Source of the DNA: an uncultured Erysipelotrichaceae bacterium
Lineage (GTDB): Bacteria; Bacillota_I; Bacilli_A; Erysipelotrichales; Coprobacillaceae
Length of the DNA stretch: 5,516 nucleotides
Direction of reading: 5' to 3'
Assembly (NCBI GenBank): GCA_945981915.1
Contig: CAMFRJ010000106.1
Span: 1-5,516 of the forward strand
Below are positions 1 through 5,516 of this stretch, in pieces. The translations under genes were made by a program, and so were the position numbers. Within the stretch, counting starts at the first letter, position 1. The number at the start of each line of letters is the position of its first letter. A model generated the notes under the pieces. That model was not told the origin of the DNA. It did no database searches and was given only the letters and a program-made list of their open reading frames with translations.

Positions 1-43
1 ACACTGCATATCGTCGGCAGCGTCAGATGTGTATAAGAGACAG
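1..43 (+). other. Illumina Nextera read-1 adapter with i5 index (non-genomic)
   Basis: These bases are a sequencing-library adapter, not organism DNA. Bases 25..43 are AGATGTGTATAAGAGACAG, the 19-base Tn5 mosaic end. Bases 11..24 are TCGTCGGCAGCGTC, the rest of the Nextera read-1 oligo. Bases 3..10 are ACTGCATA, which I recognise as the Nextera i5 index S506, and bases 1..2 match the end of the P5 oligo. The block is G+C-rich against an AT-rich insert. An exact reverse complement occupies the other end of the window. It should be trimmed before any annotation. Genomic sequence starts at base 44. Confidence 0.98.
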
Positions 44-805
44 ATTATCATCAGTTATGTAATCTGCAACGCTCTTTGTTTTTTCACTTCCGTTAGCCAT
101 AACAACACCAACACCTGCATTCATTGTCATATCATAATCATTATCTGCATCACCAAATGTACAAAGATTTTTCATATCAATATGATGCATATCCATGACT
201 TGCATTAAACCATGTGTTTTCGAAATTCTTGGATCCATATATTCAAACAATGTGCTTGCTGTAATTAATGAAGCACATTTATATTGATCGTTTTTAAATG
301 TTTTGCTTCTTTCTACAACTTGATCCATATATTCTGGATCACAAACAATGATTAATTTAGGTTTTGGTTCTTTTAAAAATTCATTGAAATCTACAACTTC
401 ATATGGCACTTTATCTCCAATCGATAATGCTTGAATATGTCTATCATCTTTAGGTGCAAATAATTTTCCTTCCCAAGGTATCGCAAAATTGACATCCATA
501 TCCTGGAAATGATCAATAACCTCTTGAATCAACTCACCAGCTAGTGGATAACTTTGTGTATCTACATTTAAAACATAATCATAGATTTCTGCTCCACCAG
601 TACCAACAATACTGTCTACTAAACCATCAATACCCCATTCTTTTAAAAGCATTTTAACACTGTTGACATCTCTTCCTGTAGATAATCCAAATAAGATCCC
701 TTTTTCTTTTGCTTTTTTGATTGCTTCTACTGTTCTTGGTGATACAACACCATCACTTGTTAGTAATGTTCCATCAACATCACACATAATTGCTTTAATA
801 TCCAT
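44..805 (-). CDS. Cof-type HAD-superfamily sugar-phosphate phosphatase (3'-truncated)
   Basis: This is a probable cytosolic Mg2+-dependent phosphatase of the HAD superfamily, Cof (IIB) subfamily, which commonly removes phosphate from sugar phosphates or similar metabolites. The exact substrate cannot be read from sequence. All four HAD motifs are visible in the 254 residues present: motif I DVDGT (nucleophile D9, D11), motif II STGR (residues 42-45), motif III K196 in ISKTHGL, and motif IV GDADND (D219, D223). The long insert between motifs II and III is the C2-type cap. I chose the ATG at 805 because a strong AAGGAGGA site sits just upstream and because the family begins with a short strand leading to DxDGT. 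An upstream TTG-initiated extension (to 853) would add 16 hydrophobic residues encoded by the leader and is rejected. The gene is cut by the adapter after ...ITDDN. By family length about 10-20 C-terminal residues are missing, and the LSLIHI that follows in frame is adapter-encoded. It lies downstream of an RpiR regulator but appears to have its own promoter. Confidence 0.93.
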
Positions 806-810
806 AATTC

Positions 811-819
811 TTCCTCCTT
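811..819 (-). promoter_or_regulatory. Ribosome binding site of the HAD phosphatase gene
   Basis: Read on the minus strand the bases are AAGGAGGAA, a near-perfect Shine-Dalgarno sequence about 7 bases before the ATG at 805. It fixes that ATG as the start and excludes the longer reading starting at 853. Confidence 0.9.
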
Positions 820-824
820 CAAAA

Positions 825-853
825 ATTATAAAAACAAAAAAAATGGTTTGCAA
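825..853 (-). promoter_or_regulatory. Probable sigma-A promoter of the HAD phosphatase gene
   Basis: On the minus strand there is a perfect -10 box TATAAT (830 down to 825). A -35-like TTGCAA (853 down to 848, 4 of 6 consensus bases) lies at the ideal 17-base spacing. Transcription would begin near 818, giving a very short leader in which the ribosome binding site is almost at the 5' end. That is unusually tight and lowers confidence. The -35 box lies inside the 26-base palindrome at 845..870, so a protein bound there could block the promoter. Confidence 0.5.
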
Positions 854-870
854 TAACGTTATCGCAAACC
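836..870 (-). terminator. Intrinsic terminator-like palindrome after the RpiR gene
   Basis: Bases 845..870 form a 26-base near-perfect palindrome. Outer arms GGTTTGC and GCAAACC flank a core ATAACGTTAT, with a single G:T position that is a wobble pair in RNA. On the minus strand the stem is followed directly by A and a run of eight T (843 down to 836), as expected for rho-independent termination of the RpiR transcript, whose stop codon is about 55 bases upstream. A run of seven T also follows on the plus strand (874..880), so the structure is bidirectional in form. The palindrome is centred on CG, like operators of the LacI/GalR family, and overlaps a candidate -35 box, so an operator role is a serious alternative. 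Confidence 0.65.
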
Positions 871-924
871 GTATTTTTTTCTCATCATTTCTCTTTTTTA
901 TGTCTTAAAAATCAAATTTTTTTC

Positions 925-1773
925 TCATTCACTTGTCATTAAGGCGTAATAGCCGACTTTCTTTTCAATATTATTTTTATAGTCCAATTCAAAATAACAT
1001 GTATATAACACATCTAAAATATATAGAATTGAAAGCCTTGTTGAAAAAGATGATATTTTTCTATAATGATTTTCATAAGCACTGATATATAACTGATAAT
1101 CAGGTTCAACAACTGTTTCTATGTGCGAAGCTGAAATTAACAGGATTGGAGTTTTGACATTTTTTAATATTTTTAATAAAGAACTCACAGAAACGCCTCT
1201 ACCTTCAAAACTGATGACTATTGCCAAATGTGAATCATCACTGGTAGCAGCAGTCAGTTTTTGCATATAGTCATCAATAGGTACATGAATAGTCCTACCA
1301 ATTTCCTGCATTTGAAATTTAAAATTTTGGGCAAAGTAAATATTTCCAGCTGATGTATAAATATCAATATGTTTGGCTTTTTTCATAGCTAGTACAACTT
1401 CTCTGATTTGATCTAAATCAAATAAATTAGCAGTTGATACTAATGTTTTTTCATAATCTTCTTTGATTTTTTCAATAATTTCATAATGTGTCTGATATTC
1501 TTTGACAGGAAAATCAAAATCAAATTGTTCCACATCTTTTTGATAATTATGTAATGATTGAGAGATTTTGACTTTGAGATCAGAAAAACCTGATAATTCT
1601 ATTTTTTCACAAAGTCTATAAATCGAAGATGTTGATACAAAACATGCCTGACTTAACTGTTTTGCATTCATATCAATCACATCTTGAGGATGTTGCAAAA
1701 TATAATCAACTAACAATTGTTCATTATGTGAGAAATTATTTTGTGTTTTTAATCTCGTTAGAATATTTAACAT
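925..1773 (-). CDS. RpiR/MurR-family transcriptional regulator (HTH + SIS domain)
   Basis: This is a 282-residue DNA-binding regulator of the RpiR family, whose members sense phosphosugars and control sugar catabolism genes. Residues 1 to about 77 form the N-terminal helix-turn-helix domain; the segment AKQLSQACFVSTSSIYRLCEK (37-57) is the characteristic recognition region and GFSDLK (62-67) is a family signature. Residues of about 120-235 form the SIS phosphosugar-binding domain, with strands DIYTSAGN and LAIVISFEGRG marking the two usual ligand loops. In the second loop the usual Ser-Gly is replaced by Glu-Gly (E190, G191). Length is normal for the family. The start is the ATG at 1773, preceded by AGGTGG; an upstream TTG at 1800 would add nine residues that do not resemble the family. 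No convincing promoter could be defined: TAAAAT at 1795 down to 1790 is a possible -10 without a good -35. The ligand is unknown, and no sugar transporter is in view. The HAD phosphatase is the only visible candidate target. Confidence 0.92.
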   Translation of the reverse strand: MLNILTRLKTQNNFSHNEQLLVDYILQHPQDVIDMNAKQLSQACFVSTSSIYRLCEKIELSGFSDLKVKISQSLHNYQKDVEQFDFDFPVKEYQTHYEIIEKIKEDYEKTLVSTANLFDLDQIREVVLAMKKAKHIDIYTSAGNIYFAQNFKFQMQEIGRTIHVPIDDYMQKLTAATSDDSHLAIVISFEGRGVSVSSLLKILKNVKTPILLISASHIETVVEPDYQLYISAYENHYRKISSFSTRLSILYILDVLYTCYFELDYKNNIEKKVGYYALMTSE

Positions 1774-1777
1774 ATGA

Positions 1778-1783
1778 CCACCT
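1778..1783 (-). promoter_or_regulatory. Ribosome binding site of the RpiR-family gene
   Basis: AGGTGG on the minus strand lies four bases before the ATG at 1773. Spacing is a little short and the match is weaker than at the other genes here, but it is the only site near a plausible family start. Confidence 0.6.
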
Positions 1784-1860
1784 AATATTATTTTACACAA
1801 AATTAAATTGAAAAGACATTTTTTCTTATTATTTCATATATTAAGTCTCTTTTTTATTTC

Positions 1861-1893
1861 AAAAAAAATCAGAAGAAATGTGATCTTCTGATT
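1861..1893 (-). terminator. Intrinsic terminator of the argS-rpoE unit
   Basis: On the minus strand a perfect 10-base-pair stem (AATCAGAAGA with TCTTCTGATT) encloses a 7-base loop. The 3' arm runs straight into a T tract, eight T in total including the last two stem bases. It starts 43 bases after the rpoE stop codon and lies about 90 bases upstream of the RpiR start, so it separates the two transcription units. On the plus strand the hairpin is preceded by A's but not followed by a T run, so it is one-directional. Confidence 0.9.
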
Positions 1894-1936
1894 AAAATAT
1901 TGTCATCCTCACCTACTACATTAGGCTTTGCCTGTT

Positions 1937-2272
1937 TTAGTTATTGTAGTCATCTTCGATTGTACTATCTACATCATCTTCTACTTCTGACTCTTCTTCC
2001 TCATCTTCTTCATTGTAGATATCATTCATATCAATATGAACTTCATCAAATTTATGACGAGAACGAAGATCCCAGTTGTTTTCTCCAACTGTAATAAAAC
2101 GCCCATCTAATGTGATATTTGTATAGAATAAAGATTCTTTTTCAGATTTTTCTTCATCTTCAAATCCTTTAACTTCACTGACTTCTTGCCATAATTTATA
2201 GAAATTAACCGGTTTTTTCTTTTTTAACATTAATTCATAGGCAACATCTACCATTGATCTGTTTTTATCCAT
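1937..2272 (-). CDS. rpoE: DNA-directed RNA polymerase subunit delta
   Basis: This is the delta subunit of the low-GC Gram-positive RNA polymerase. Known family roles are to bind core enzyme, reduce non-specific nucleic acid binding, and speed polymerase recycling and the response to initiating NTP levels. The 111 residues split into a globular HARE-HTH domain (about 1-78, with SMVDVAYELM, NFYKLWQEV, LFYTNITLDGRFI and NNWDLR as recognisable family segments) and an acidic disordered tail. Between residues 88 and 108, 15 of 21 residues are Asp or Glu. The protein is short: the Bacillus subtilis protein is about 173 residues, and the difference lies in the tail. The stop is followed by a clean terminator, so the tail is probably complete rather than broken. 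It sits 11 bases after argS and shares its transcript. It should not be confused with the sigma-E factor also called rpoE in proteobacteria. Confidence 0.93.
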   Translation of the reverse strand: MDKNRSMVDVAYELMLKKKKPVNFYKLWQEVSEVKGFEDEEKSEKESLFYTNITLDGRFITVGENNWDLRSRHKFDEVHIDMNDIYNEEDEEEESEVEDDVDSTIEDDYNN

Positions 2273-2279
2273 TTTTCTT

Positions 2280-2286
2280 CTCCTTA
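2280..2286 (-). promoter_or_regulatory. rpoE ribosome binding site overlapping the argS stop codon
   Basis: The minus strand reads TAAGGAG: the argS stop TAA (2286 down to 2284) overlaps the AAGGAG Shine-Dalgarno (2285 down to 2280). Spacing to the rpoE ATG at 2272 is seven bases. A ribosome terminating on argS would cover this site, an arrangement compatible with translational coupling. Confidence 0.85.
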
Positions 2287-3945
2287 CATTTCTTCAGGTG
2301 CACTTACACCAATTAAATTTAATGCATTTTTTAAAGTAATTCTTGTAGCTTCAACTAACGCAAGTCTTTGACGAGATAATTCAAAATTATTTTTATCTAT
2401 AACATAACAATCATTATAAAAACTATGGAACAATTGTGCAAGTCTTTGAATATAATTTGCGATTTTATGTGGACTTCTTGATTTAGCACTATCTGCTATT
2501 TCATTTCTAAATTCATTGATATGTTTTAACAAATCTATCTCTTTATCATTCACTAATAATTCAAAATGATCAGCCATTGTAATATCATTTTCTTTTGCTT
2601 GTTTCAAGATAGAACACATTCTTGCATGAGCATATTGTGCATAGTAAACAGGGTTTTCATTAGATTTTGATTTTGCAAGTGTTAAATCAAAATCATATGG
2701 TGTATTCGCTGCTTTTGCAGCAAAGAAATAACGTGTCGCATCAACACCAATATCATCAATCAAGTCCTTAATTGTAATAGCGTTACCAGTACGTTTTGAC
2801 ATTTTGACAACTTCACCATTTTCCATCATTCTTACCATTTGTAAGATATCAATATTTAATTGATCGCTATTGTATCCTAAAGCTTGAATGGCTGCTTTCA
2901 TACGATTGATATAACCATGGTGATCTGCTCCTAATAAATCGACCAAATATTCATAGCCTCTATCTAACTTATTTAAATGATAAGCAATATCAGGTGTTAA
3001 ATAAGTATAGCTGCCATCTGATTTGATCAAAACACGATCTTTGTCATCCCCAAATAATGTTGATTTGAACCATAAAGCGCCTTCACTTTCATAAGTGTAA
3101 CCACCTGCTTTCAGTTTTTCTATGGTTGGTACAACTTTATTATTCTCATATAACGATGTTTCAGAGAACCAAACATCAAATGATACCCTAAATTCTTTTA
3201 AGATATCTTTAATTTTTTGTAATTCATATTTTGTTCCTTCTTTTCTAAAGAACGCAATCGTTTCATCAACAGGTGCATTTAAATATTGATCACCAACTTC
3301 TTCTTTAATTCGTTTAGCAATATCTTTGATATCATTTCCATGATATCCATCTTCTGGAAGTTCAAAATCCAAACCAAAAGCTTCTCTATATCTTGCATTT
3401 AAAGAAAGTGCTAAGTTATAAATCTGATTACCGGCATCATTAATATAATATTCTCTTGTCACATCATATCCTGCTGCTTCCATGATTCTACAAATACTAT
3501 CTCCAACAGCTGCTCCTTTAGCATGTCCTAAGTGAAGATCTCCTGTAGGATTGGCAGAAACAAATTCAACGTTATATTTGACACCTTTTCCAGCATCACT
3601 TTGCCCAAAGTTTTCTTGTTCTTCTAAAACTTCTTTAATAATAGATGTCATCGCATCTTTTTTCATAAACATATTAATGAAGCCAGGTCCTGCTATTTCA
3701 ATTGTTTCAATATTTGCTTTTTCTTTATTAACCGACTGAATCAATTCTTCAGCTATTATTCTTGGATTTTTTCTTAACAATTTTGTAAGTTGCATAGCGA
3801 TATTTGTTGCATAATCACCATGTGTTTTTTCTTTAGGAATTTCAATTGTGATTTTTTCAACATCATAGTCTTCAACAAAACCACATGAAATCATTGCTTC
3901 TTTAAAAGCTTCTTTTAAAGACAATTCTATTTTATTTGTAGCCAT
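2284..3945 (-). CDS. argS: Arginyl-tRNA synthetase
   Basis: This is a class I aminoacyl-tRNA synthetase that charges tRNA-Arg with arginine using ATP in the cytosol; it is an essential translation enzyme. At 553 residues it has normal bacterial length. The order is: N-terminal tRNA D-loop-recognising domain (about 1-115); Rossmann catalytic core with the HIGH-type motif HLGH at 138-141 in ANPTGDLHLGH; LLGADHHGYINRM (337-349); the KMSKR motif at 381-385 in VKMSKRTGN; and the C-terminal DALR anticodon-binding domain (about 435-553), ending in the family-typical GVSAPEEM. The ATG at 3945 has an ideal AAGGAGGA site six bases upstream. All catalytic motifs are present and the frame is intact. It is first in a two-gene argS-rpoE unit. 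The 76-base leader is far too short for a T-box riboswitch, which controls argS in some relatives, so control is more likely at a plain promoter or through read-through from the upstream gene. Confidence 0.98.
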   Translation of the reverse strand: MATNKIELSLKEAFKEAMISCGFVEDYDVEKITIEIPKEKTHGDYATNIAMQLTKLLRKNPRIIAEELIQSVNKEKANIETIEIAGPGFINMFMKKDAMTSIIKEVLEEQENFGQSDAGKGVKYNVEFVSANPTGDLHLGHAKGAAVGDSICRIMEAAGYDVTREYYINDAGNQIYNLALSLNARYREAFGLDFELPEDGYHGNDIKDIAKRIKEEVGDQYLNAPVDETIAFFRKEGTKYELQKIKDILKEFRVSFDVWFSETSLYENNKVVPTIEKLKAGGYTYESEGALWFKSTLFGDDKDRVLIKSDGSYTYLTPDIAYHLNKLDRGYEYLVDLLGADHHGYINRMKAAIQALGYNSDQLNIDILQMVRMMENGEVVKMSKRTGNAITIKDLIDDIGVDATRYFFAAKAANTPYDFDLTLAKSKSNENPVYYAQYAHARMCSILKQAKENDITMADHFELLVNDKEIDLLKHINEFRNEIADSAKSRSPHKIANYIQRLAQLFHSFYNDCYVIDKNNFELSRQRLALVEATRITLKNALNLIGVSAPEEM

Positions 3946-3950
3946 TTTTT

Positions 3951-3958
3951 TCCTCCTT
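3951..3958 (-). promoter_or_regulatory. argS ribosome binding site
   Basis: AAGGAGGA on the minus strand is complementary to the 16S 3' end. About six bases separate its GGAGG from the ATG at 3945. It supports that start codon. Confidence 0.9.
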
Positions 3959-3977
3959 ATCCTAAAGATACTAATCG

Positions 3978-4011
3978 TTTATAAGTTACCATTATGGTCT
4001 CATAAAGTCAA
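3978..4011 (-). promoter_or_regulatory. Possible argS-rpoE promoter with an interrupted palindrome
   Basis: A good -35 box TTGACT (4011 down to 4006, 5 of 6 consensus) sits just after the upstream gene's stop. At 17 bases the -10 position reads only TAACTT (3988 down to 3983, weak). A better TATAAA (3983 down to 3978) is five bases too far. Between the boxes lies ACCAT-T-ATGGT (3988..3998), an 11-base palindrome, with outer arms TTTAT (3978..3982) and ATAAA (4002..4006). A poor spacer plus an internal palindrome would fit a regulated promoter, but this is inferred from sequence only. No terminator is seen between the two genes, so read-through is also possible. Confidence 0.35.
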
Positions 4012-4021
4012 TCTTTTTTCA

Positions 4022-5473
4022 TTAAAGTAATGGCGCAATCAACCTTAATAAATCTTCAAAAAGACCTTTAAAACGTCCTTGAATGACTTCATCCAGAGAC
4101 ATTTCATGAGACTTTTCAAAAGTCTCCATGAAATCTTGTTTCATGTCATTTAAACATTGATTACGATATAAAAAGATTCCATTTTCAAAATGTAAATAAA
4201 GTGAACGATAATCTAAGTTAATCGTTCCTACCGTCGCACACTTATCATCTACCAAGAAATTTTTAGCATGCATGAATCCTGGTGTATACTCATAAATACG
4301 AATACCGTTTTCCATAAGAATACGATAATATGAACGAGTCACTTTAAAAACCGTTTTTTTATCAGGAATCGCTGGTGTGACAATACGCACATCAACACCT
4401 CGTTTAGCTGCATTAATTAAAGCCGTCTGTAAGAGATCGTCTAATATCAAATAAGGTGTTGTAATATAAAGGTACCGATGAGCCTGATTGATCATATTCA
4501 AATAAACATTTTCACCAACACGTTCATTATCTAAAGGTGAATCACAATAAGGAATGACATAGCCATCTTTAGTATTATTCATACTTTGGGGTAATAAATA
4601 TCGGCTAAAATCTTCTTGTGTATGTTTCGCTGCATTCCAAGTCATCAAAAACATCTTTGTCAATGCATGAACCGCCTCACCTTGTAACATGATACCTGAA
4701 TCTTTCCAATGTCCATATTTTTCTTTTCGATTAATATATTCATCTGCTAAATTAAAACCACCACTGAATCCTATTTCGCCATCTACAACAACTATTTTTT
4801 TATGATCTCTATTATTCATCACTAATGAAACAATTGGTACAAAAGGATTAAAAGCAACACTTTTAATACCATATTTTTCTAGTTGTTTATAAAATTTTCT
4901 AGGCAGCATCGTTAACGAGCCAACATCATCATACATAAAGCGAACCTCAACGCCTTCTTTCACCTTTTGTTTTAAGATTTCAAAAACAGTATCGAACATT
5001 TCTCCTTCATCAACAATAAAATATTCCATAAAAATATATTTTTTGGCCTGTTGAATTGCTTCTAACATGGGCAAAAATGCATCATCTCCCAAAGAAAAAT
5101 AAGTCACATTTTCCCCATAATATAAAGAGAAGTTCTGTTGGTTCAAATAATACATTTGTCCTTGATAGTCATCATCTATATCCTTTAATAGATTGATATG
5201 AGAGCCATCACTTTTCATTTGCACGTTTTGTCTTTCAAAATCCTCACGTAATCTCGCTGCAGGTTTTTTATTTCCTAAGAAAAGATACAATAATCCTCCC
5301 ACAAAAGGAAAAAAGAAGATCAAAACGATCCAGATAATCTTATAGCTGCTTGCTTCATCTTTAGCCACCAAAAAGATAACAACTCCTAAACTTAATAGTC
5401 GAAATAGTCTTGCGATCACTACTGATGATTTTAAAAATGAATAGGCCACTAACAATAGTAATAATTGTAATAG
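4022..5473 (-). CDS. cls: Cardiolipin synthase, phospholipase D family (5'-truncated)
   Basis: This is a membrane-bound enzyme of the phospholipase D superfamily that most likely joins two phosphatidylglycerol molecules to form cardiolipin and glycerol. The 483 genuine residues carry, in order: a hydrophobic N-terminal region with about three membrane segments (genuine residues of about 1-14, 24-36 and 45-67); the PLDc_N-type segment IIWIVLIFFFPFVGGLLYLFLG; a first HKD motif, HKKIVVVD (224-231), followed by GFSGGFNLADEY; and a second HKD motif, HAKNFLVD (402-409), followed by GTINLDYRSL. Both catalytic His/Lys/Asp sets are intact. Bacillota homologues run about 480-510 residues, so about 20-25 N-terminal residues including the real start lie beyond the fragment. 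A GTG at 5488 opens the same frame but is inside the adapter and yields the artificial start MYKRQ. The gene ends in tandem in-frame stops TAA TGA, 76 bases before argS. Other PLD-family lipid synthases are possible, but the architecture is that of Cls. Confidence 0.92.
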   Translation of the reverse strand, partial: LLQLLLLLVAYSFLKSSVVIARLFRLLSLGVVIFLVAKDEASSYKIIWIVLIFFFPFVGGLLYLFLGNKKPAARLREDFERQNVQMKSDGSHINLLKDIDDDYQGQMYYLNQQNFSLYYGENVTYFSLGDDAFLPMLEAIQQAKKYIFMEYFIVDEGEMFDTVFEILKQKVKEGVEVRFMYDDVGSLTMLPRKFYKQLEKYGIKSVAFNPFVPIVSLVMNNRDHKKIVVVDGEIGFSGGFNLADEYINRKEKYGHWKDSGIMLQGEAVHALTKMFLMTWNAAKHTQEDFSRYLLPQSMNNTKDGYVIPYCDSPLDNERVGENVYLNMINQAHRYLYITTPYLILDDLLQTALINAAKRGVDVRIVTPAIPDKKTVFKVTRSYYRILMENGIRIYEYTPGFMHAKNFLVDDKCATVGTINLDYRSLYLHFENGIFLYRNQCLNDMKQDFMETFEKSHEMSLDEVIQGRFKGLFEDLLRLIAPLL

Positions 5474-5516
5474 CTGTCTCTTATACACATCTGACGCTGC
5501 CGACGATATGCAGTGT
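5474..5516 (-). other. Illumina Nextera read-1 adapter with i5 index, inverted copy (non-genomic)
   Basis: This is the exact 43-base reverse complement of bases 1..43. It consists of the Tn5 mosaic end (5474..5492), the read-1 primer complement (5493..5506), the index complement TATGCAGT (5507..5514) and two P5 bases. It is library-derived, and genomic sequence ends at 5473. The same adapter and index at both ends suggests the insert was tagmented and amplified as one molecule with a single adapter type. Confidence 0.98.

Noticed and set aside
858..884. Nine-codon minus-strand open frame (MMRKKYGLR) running into the 845..870 palindrome, as a possible attenuator leader peptide
   Set aside because: It has only a weak GAGA upstream, no run of a regulatory amino acid, and no alternative antiterminator hairpin that I can find.
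663..908. Plus-strand open frame of 81 codons
   Set aside because: It is antisense to the HAD gene and its leader, has no ribosome binding site or recognisable family, and has low-complexity composition. It is a shadow of the minus-strand gene.
1629..1811. Plus-strand open frame of 60 codons over the start of the RpiR gene
   Set aside because: It is antisense to the clear helix-turn-helix coding region, with no Shine-Dalgarno and no recognisable domain.
1774..1860. Promoter for the RpiR gene
   Set aside because: TAAAAT (1795 down to 1790) is a fair -10, but the correctly spaced -35 reads TGTCTT, which is essentially no match. In such AT-rich DNA a -10 alone is not enough.
1900..2094. Plus-strand open frame of 64 codons opposite rpoE
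   Set aside because: Its Ser/Leu/His/Tyr-rich product simply mirrors the acidic GAA/GAT codons of the rpoE tail. There is no start signal and no family resemblance.
3551..3739. Plus-strand open frame of 62 codons within argS
   Set aside because: It lies fully antisense to the conserved argS N-terminal and HIGH-motif region and has no independent coding evidence.
3946..4021. T-box riboswitch upstream of argS
   Set aside because: T-box leaders need roughly 200 or more bases with a conserved T-box motif and a terminator. Only 76 bases are available and neither is present.
1..5516. Transposon or linear plasmid bounded by terminal inverted repeats
   Set aside because: The repeats are Nextera adapters, and there is no transposase, replication or partition gene inside. 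The flanking genes are cut mid-frame exactly at the adapters.

Overview
This is an AT-rich stretch (roughly one-third G+C by eye) carrying five genes, all on the minus strand. It most likely comes from a low-GC Bacillota. A delta subunit of RNA polymerase (RpoE) next to argS points to Bacilli or Erysipelotrichia rather than Clostridia. Strong AAGGAGG ribosome binding sites, TGG for tryptophan and TGA as a working stop argue for the standard bacterial code, not a mycoplasma code. The exact genus cannot be told from the sequence alone.

The outermost 43 bases at each end are not genomic. They are perfect inverted copies of an Illumina Nextera read-1 adapter: the Tn5 19-base mosaic end, the read-1 primer site, and an 8-base index (ACTGCATA) followed by the last two bases of P5. 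Genomic sequence is therefore 44..5473. The genes at both edges are truncated, and translations that run into the adapters carry artificial residues (MYKRQ at the start of one, LSLIHI at the end of the other).

In the direction of transcription (high to low coordinates) the layout is as follows. A 5'-truncated cardiolipin synthase / phospholipase D family gene (4022..5473) comes first. A 76-base gap follows, with a possible promoter and an interrupted palindrome. Next are argS, arginyl-tRNA synthetase (2284..3945), and rpoE, RNA polymerase delta subunit (1937..2272). These two are 11 bases apart, and the argS stop codon overlaps the rpoE ribosome binding site. A clear intrinsic terminator at 1861..1893 closes this unit. 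A separate RpiR-type sugar-phosphate-sensing regulator follows (925..1773). After it lies a 26-base palindrome that looks like a terminator and also overlaps the -35 box of a good promoter. Last is a 3'-truncated Cof-type HAD phosphatase (44..805).

Functionally, argS-rpoE is a translation/transcription housekeeping pair, and the cardiolipin synthase is a membrane lipid enzyme. The regulator and HAD phosphatase could form a small sugar-phosphate module, but the only support is adjacency. No phage, transposon, CRISPR, toxin-antitoxin or other accessory system is visible. The most useful results are the adapter contamination and the palindrome/promoter overlap upstream of the HAD gene.
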